Shown here one piece after another: positions 6,483 through 9,269 of a stretch of 9,269 bases of DNA. The DNA comes from Bacteroidales bacterium (GTDB lineage Bacteria > Bacteroidota > Bacteroidia > Bacteroidales > UBA1556), in NCBI GenBank assembly GCA_023145955.1, contig JAGLDA010000141.1:1-9269 (forward strand), in the 5' to 3' direction. The notes under the pieces were generated by a model. It was not told the origin of the DNA. It saw only the letters and a program-made list of their open reading frames with translations, and did not search any database. A program made the translations under genes and the position numbers. Positions within the stretch are counted from its first letter, which is position 1. Every line of letters begins with the position of its first letter.

Positions 6483-7478
6483 TTATTTTACTTGATTTGC
6501 AGTAATCGCAACAAGGTTTACAATATCATTTACAGAACAACCCCTCGACAGGTCATTTATTGGAGCAGCCATTCCTTGTAGTACAGGACCAATTGCCTCA
6601 GCGCCAGCTAATCGCTGTACTAACTTATAAGCAATGTTTCCTGCATCAAGAGTAGGGAATACTAATACATTAGCTTTACCTGCAATCTTGCTTCCTGGAG
6701 CTTTACTTTTGCCAATAGCTTCTATTATAGCGGCATCAGCTTGAAGTTCTCCTTCTATCTCAATTTCTGGAGCCATTGTTCTTGCTATTTTTGTTGCTTC
6801 CACAACTTTATTTACATCGTCGTGACTACCACTTCCTTTAGTGCTAAAGCTTAGCATTGCTACCTTTGGATTCATTTTAGCTATTGCTTTTGCTGTACGA
6901 GCTGATGCCACAGCTATTTCAGCAAGTTGTTTGGCATTAGGATTAGGGTTTACAGCACAATCGGCAAATACCATCAATCCGTCCTGACCAAAATTCTTAT
7001 CTTTTAATACCATAATAAAAGCACCAGAAACAACACTGCTATTTGCAGCAGTTTTTACTATTTGAAATGCGGGTCGTAATACATCTCCTGTAGCATTTTC
7101 AGCACCTGCTACCTCTCCATCGGCATATCCAGCCTTTATTAGTAATGGTCCAATGTATAGTGGGTTTTTGCAAAATTCCCTAGCTCCAGCTTTACTCAAG
7201 CCCTTTGCATTTCTTAATTCATACAGCATATTTACAAGCTCTGAATCTCTTGAATCTGTACGTGCATCATAAATCTCGGCTTTATTAATATTATTAAGGC
7301 CATAAGATTTTGCGTTGTTTGTAATAGTCTCTTTATTACCAACAAGAATTAATTTTGCAATCTCTTCAGACAAAATAACATCTGCAGCACGTAAAGTTCT
7401 CTCAGCTTCTCCTTCGGGCAAAACAATTGTCTTTTGCTTTCCTTTTGCGGCACTTTTTATATTTTCTATTAAACTCAT
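6483..7478 (-). CDS. pta: Phosphate acetyltransferase
   Basis: This enzyme converts acetyl-CoA and phosphate to acetyl phosphate and CoA, feeding acetate kinase for ATP formation. The 331 residues correspond to the short form made only of the PTA/PTB catalytic domain, without the N-terminal DRTGG/CobQ-like regulatory part of enterobacterial Pta. The start IVLPEGEAERTLRAA (18-32), the AGYADGEVAGAENATGDVLRPA block (116-137), and the C-terminal SRGCSVNDIVNL (311-322) are family signatures. R89, R135, S311, R312 and D318 line up with the active-site residues of the Methanosarcina enzyme. It is first in the pta-dehydrogenase-ackA transcript. The ATG at 7478 is preceded by an A/C-rich leader and, about 55 bases upstream, a TAATTTTG promoter-like element. 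I see no sign of damage. Confidence 0.97.
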   Translation of the reverse strand: MSLIENIKSAAKGKQKTIVLPEGEAERTLRAADVILSEEIAKLILVGNKETITNNAKSYGLNNINKAEIYDARTDSRDSELVNMLYELRNAKGLSKAGAREFCKNPLYIGPLLIKAGYADGEVAGAENATGDVLRPAFQIVKTAANSSVVSGAFIMVLKDKNFGQDGLMVFADCAVNPNPNAKQLAEIAVASARTAKAIAKMNPKVAMLSFSTKGSGSHDDVNKVVEATKIARTMAPEIEIEGELQADAAIIEAIGKSKAPGSKIAGKANVLVFPTLDAGNIAYKLVQRLAGAEAIGPVLQGMAAPINDLSRGCSVNDIVNLVAITANQVK

Positions 7479-7533
7479 TTATTGTTGTTTGATTTTTTAA
7501 AATCCTTTTATATTGTATATTTTATTAACGTGG

Positions 7534-7541
7534 CAAAATTA
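7534..7541 (-). promoter_or_regulatory. Probable pta promoter -7 element (TAATTTTG)
   Basis: Read on the minus strand, this is TAATTTTG, an exact match to the Bacteroidetes -7 consensus TAnnTTTG. Transcription would start near 7527, giving a leader of about 50 bases before the pta ATG. The -33 element is weak: only TTTA (7558-7561) is present, 16 bases away, instead of TTTG at about 19. The assignment is sequence-pattern inference. Confidence 0.5.
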
Positions 7542-7545
7542 AGTA

Positions 7546-7559
7546 TAATGCTTGCATTA
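7546..7559. promoter_or_regulatory. 14-base palindrome in the pta promoter spacer
   Basis: TAATGC-TT-GCATTA is a perfect inverted repeat with 6-base arms and a 2-base centre. It lies in the spacer between the proposed -7 element and the expected -33 position of the pta promoter, where a bound regulator would block polymerase. It may be an operator, but no regulator is visible in the window and the element is short. Confidence 0.35.
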
Positions 7560-7688
7560 AAGCTGAAAATCTAAACAAATATTTCTACTTTTCATTGCCT
7601 AATATCAAGAGAGAATGTTGTTGTTAGACATCAAACTTTAGACGACAATAACTATTAATTAATTCTTGAAATTTAACCAATAAAAAAA

Positions 7689-9023
7689 TTACCTCCTTCT
7701 ACCACCGTATTTTTTTCTACTGCCTGATTTTGTATATTGTTTCTTATTTCTTGCTGCACTGCCACTGTTTTCTTTCAAGTTTTTTTCTTTCTTTTCATGG
7801 AAGGCTCCTATAGGTTCTGCCATTCTAGCGCCAGTAAGATAATTTTTGTCTACAAGAGCGCTAGGTTTTTCATCATCTGAAAAAATATTGGAGATTTCTA
7901 CATTTTCAGGAAAATCAAGAATATTTATTGATTTCGCCATCAGTTCTTCAATTTCCATAATACTACCTTGCTCCATCTCATTAATAAACGATATAGCAAT
8001 TCCTTCTTTATCAGCCCTACCAGTTCTTCCAATTCTATGCATATAATCTCCTGGATTATCCGAAATATCAAAATTTATAATGTGAGATACATTGTTGATA
8101 TCCATACCTCTAGCAACTATATCAGTTGAAATAAGAATCCTAACCTCACCAGAGATAAATCTCGCCATTGCATTCATACGAGTATTATGGGCTTTATTAG
8201 AGTGTATTACAGCAGCATCTTGTTGATTTTCTATCTCTAACGCTGAAAATAATTTGTCGGCTTGCTTCTTGCTTTTAGTAAATACCATTACTTTATTCAT
8301 GCTATCATCTTCCTTTAGCAAGAATTCTAATAGATTAAGCTTAGTATCAAAATTAGGAACAAAATATGCGCTCTGATTAATTTTTTCTAATGGTGTACCA
8401 TGAGCAGCAATTTCTATTGTCTTTGGATCATAAACATAACTCTTCATAAATTTTACTGCCTCATCCGACATAGTTGCCGAAAACATAATTATTTGTTTTT
8501 TATTTGGCAACATACCTAAAAGAGTAGTTATTTGAGTTCTAAAACCTAAGCTATACATTTCGTCCACTTCGTCAAAAACAACTTGCTTTATGGATTTAAG
8601 ATTTAGAATACCTGTATAAGTTAAGTCTAATAATCTACCAGGAGTAGCAATTAATATATCTATTCCATTATAAATGTCTTGCTTTTGCCCTTTCATATTT
8701 ACTCCGCCAAAAACAGCTAGAGATCGTATGCTAGAGAATTCACATAGTTTTTGTGTTTCTTGTAAAATTTGTATTGCCAATTCATGTGTGGGTGCAATAA
8801 TTAACACTCGGGGTTCTCTTTGTTCCGAATATTTTAACAACTGCAATATTGGAAGCAAATATGCAAAGGTTTTTCCTGTTCCTGTTTGAGCTATTCCAAC
8901 AACATTTTTTCCGCTTTTTATTGGTGCAAATGCCTGCTCTTGAATAGGTGTAGCATATACATAATCTAAATTATTAATGGCACTAAGTAATTGCTTGTTC
9001 AAATTTAATTCGTCAAAAGTCAT
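7689..9023 (-). CDS. DEAD-box family ATP-dependent RNA helicase (DEVD variant)
   Basis: This cytosolic superfamily 2 RNA helicase probably remodels structured RNA in ribosome assembly, mRNA decay or cold adaptation. Using the ATG at 9023, the protein has 444 residues: Q motif TPIQEQ (about 25-30), Walker A AQTGTGKT (45-52), PTHELA as motif Ia (usually PTRELA), TPGR, motif II DEVD (151-154) in place of DEAD, SAT (182-184), STDIVARGMDI, and HRIGRTGR (329-336). The last 35 residues are Lys/Arg/Gly/Ser-rich and end GGRRR, a typical RNA-binding tail. The frame stays open to a TTG at 9125, but I prefer the ATG at 9023. Family members begin with MTF-E-LNLN just before the Q motif, and the upstream part contains a perfect hairpin and overlaps a promoter-like element. 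The gene is same-strand upstream of pta, 210 bases away. The exact subfamily is not assigned. Confidence 0.93.
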   Translation of the reverse strand: MTFDELNLNKQLLSAINNLDYVYATPIQEQAFAPIKSGKNVVGIAQTGTGKTFAYLLPILQLLKYSEQREPRVLIIAPTHELAIQILQETQKLCEFSSIRSLAVFGGVNMKGQKQDIYNGIDILIATPGRLLDLTYTGILNLKSIKQVVFDEVDEMYSLGFRTQITTLLGMLPNKKQIIMFSATMSDEAVKFMKSYVYDPKTIEIAAHGTPLEKINQSAYFVPNFDTKLNLLEFLLKEDDSMNKVMVFTKSKKQADKLFSALEIENQQDAAVIHSNKAHNTRMNAMARFISGEVRILISTDIVARGMDINNVSHIINFDISDNPGDYMHRIGRTGRADKEGIAISFINEMEQGSIMEIEELMAKSINILDFPENVEISNIFSDDEKPSALVDKNYLTGARMAEPIGAFHEKKEKNLKENSGSAARNKKQYTKSGSRKKYGGRRR

Positions 9024-9055
9024 TGCTGTATTATTAAGAATAGTTTTATTACTAA

Positions 9056-9094
9056 AGGAATATTCAATAATGAGTTGTTCTATTGAATATTCCT
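9056..9094 (-). promoter_or_regulatory. Perfect 14-bp inverted repeat in the helicase leader
   Basis: The arms AGGAATATTCAATA (9056-9069) and TATTGAATATTCCT (9081-9094) are exact reverse complements around an 11-base loop. The element lies 32 bases upstream of the preferred helicase ATG and downstream of the proposed promoter at 9123-9130, so it would form a long hairpin in the mRNA 5' leader. No T-run follows, so it is not a terminator. Alternatives are a DNA operator (each arm also contains the palindrome GAATATTC) or, if the TTG start is real, coding sequence. Confidence 0.7.
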
Positions 9095-9122
9095 CATAAA
9101 TTGCATCAAATATTATGCGCTG

Positions 9123-9130
9123 CAAAGATA
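9123..9130 (-). promoter_or_regulatory. Probable helicase promoter -7 element (TATCTTTG)
   Basis: On the minus strand this reads TATCTTTG, an exact match to the TAnnTTTG -7 consensus of Bacteroidetes. Transcription would start near 9116, giving a leader of roughly 90 bases before the ATG at 9023. No TTTG is seen at the expected -33 spacing, so the call rests on one element. It overlaps the far-upstream TTG that could otherwise be taken as the helicase start. Confidence 0.45.
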
Positions 9131-9205
9131 GACTAAATATGATACTGATAGTAGTGATATTAGGAGCTTAGTTTATAAAAAGTATTAAAAAAAAGCACGT
9201 TTTTA

Positions 9206-9269
9206 TTTGTATAAGGCAAAAAAATACTACTTTTACAATCTATATTTCAAATATATGAATCGAACATGA
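9206..9269 (+). promoter_or_regulatory. Divergent rightward promoter and possible gene start at window end
   Basis: TTTG at 9206-9209 is followed 18 bases later by TACTTTTA (9228-9235), matching TAnnTTTG except for the last base. Together they form the best two-part Bacteroidetes-type promoter in the window. An ATG at 9255 opens only a four-codon frame. The ATG at 9266-9268 could start a gene running out of the window, but nothing of its product can be seen. Confidence 0.45.

Larger units (their letters stand above)
7479..7688 (-). other. Intergenic region between the helicase and pta genes
   Basis: These 210 bases contain no convincing gene. They hold the likely pta promoter (7534-7541) and a small palindrome beside it (7546-7559). 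No hairpin-plus-T-run terminator could be found after the helicase stop, although a run of Ts directly follows the stop codon on the minus strand. Some helicase transcripts may therefore read into pta. Confidence 0.6.

Noticed and set aside
7615..7662. Stem TTGTTG/CGACAA after the helicase gene as its terminator
   Set aside because: The stem is short with a wobble pair, the loop is long, and no T-run follows in the minus-strand direction.
9190..9205. A-run/T-run hairpin (AAAAA...TTTTT) as a terminator
   Set aside because: The stem would be only A-T pairs around a GCACG loop, no gene ends beside it, and runs like this are expected in such AT-rich DNA.
1..9269. tRNA, rRNA, IS element, phage or attachment site
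   Set aside because: No cloverleaf-like, rRNA-like, transposase or integrase sequence was seen in any part of the window; the spacers are too short and AT-rich to hide one.

Overview
This AT-rich window carries eight protein genes and no RNA gene, mobile element or CRISPR array that I can support. Protein similarity and expression signals point to an anaerobic, fermentative member of the Bacteroidetes (probably Bacteroidales). The serC-serA-DUF1015 cluster has a SerA of the short, Lys-for-His type. Most start codons lack a Shine-Dalgarno sequence. The promoter-like sites I could find fit TAnnTTTG rather than TATAAT. I cannot name a species.

Layout: positions 1-265 are AT-rich non-coding sequence. 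Positions 266-3717 (+) hold a serine-biosynthesis unit: serC (phosphoserine aminotransferase), serA (short D-3-phosphoglycerate dehydrogenase) and a DUF1015 protein, closed by a strong hairpin-plus-T-run terminator at 3734-3763. A small single-pass membrane protein of unknown function (3775-4188, +) starts only 11 bases after that T-run. A second hairpin (4204-4231) with its U-tract on the minus strand ends the opposite operon. That operon (7478 down to 4255, -) reads pta, then a divergent 3-hydroxyacyl-CoA dehydrogenase, then ackA. It has a promoter-like site and a small palindrome upstream of pta. A DEAD-box-type RNA helicase (stop at 7689, -) lies upstream of it. The last 150 bases look like a divergent promoter region, and a rightward gene may begin at the very end.

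How the genes work together: SerA oxidises 3-phosphoglycerate and SerC transaminates the product to phosphoserine. No SerB-type phosphatase is present in the window. The DUF1015 protein has a DGHHR motif, which as I recall also occurs in ParB-fold serine kinases, so it is a candidate for acting at the serine/phosphoserine step (inference). Pta and AckA convert acetyl-CoA to acetate with ATP formation. The dehydrogenase between them suggests a link to C4 acyl-CoA metabolism, but several normally conserved active-site residues are replaced, so its substrate is uncertain.

The points most worth a second look are: a perfect 14-bp inverted repeat just upstream of the probable true helicase start, which suggests a structured autoregulatory leader and a misplaced upstream TTG start; DUF1015 as a possible missing serine enzyme; the altered dehydrogenase wedged into pta-ackA; and a nested inverted-repeat element between serA and the DUF1015 gene.
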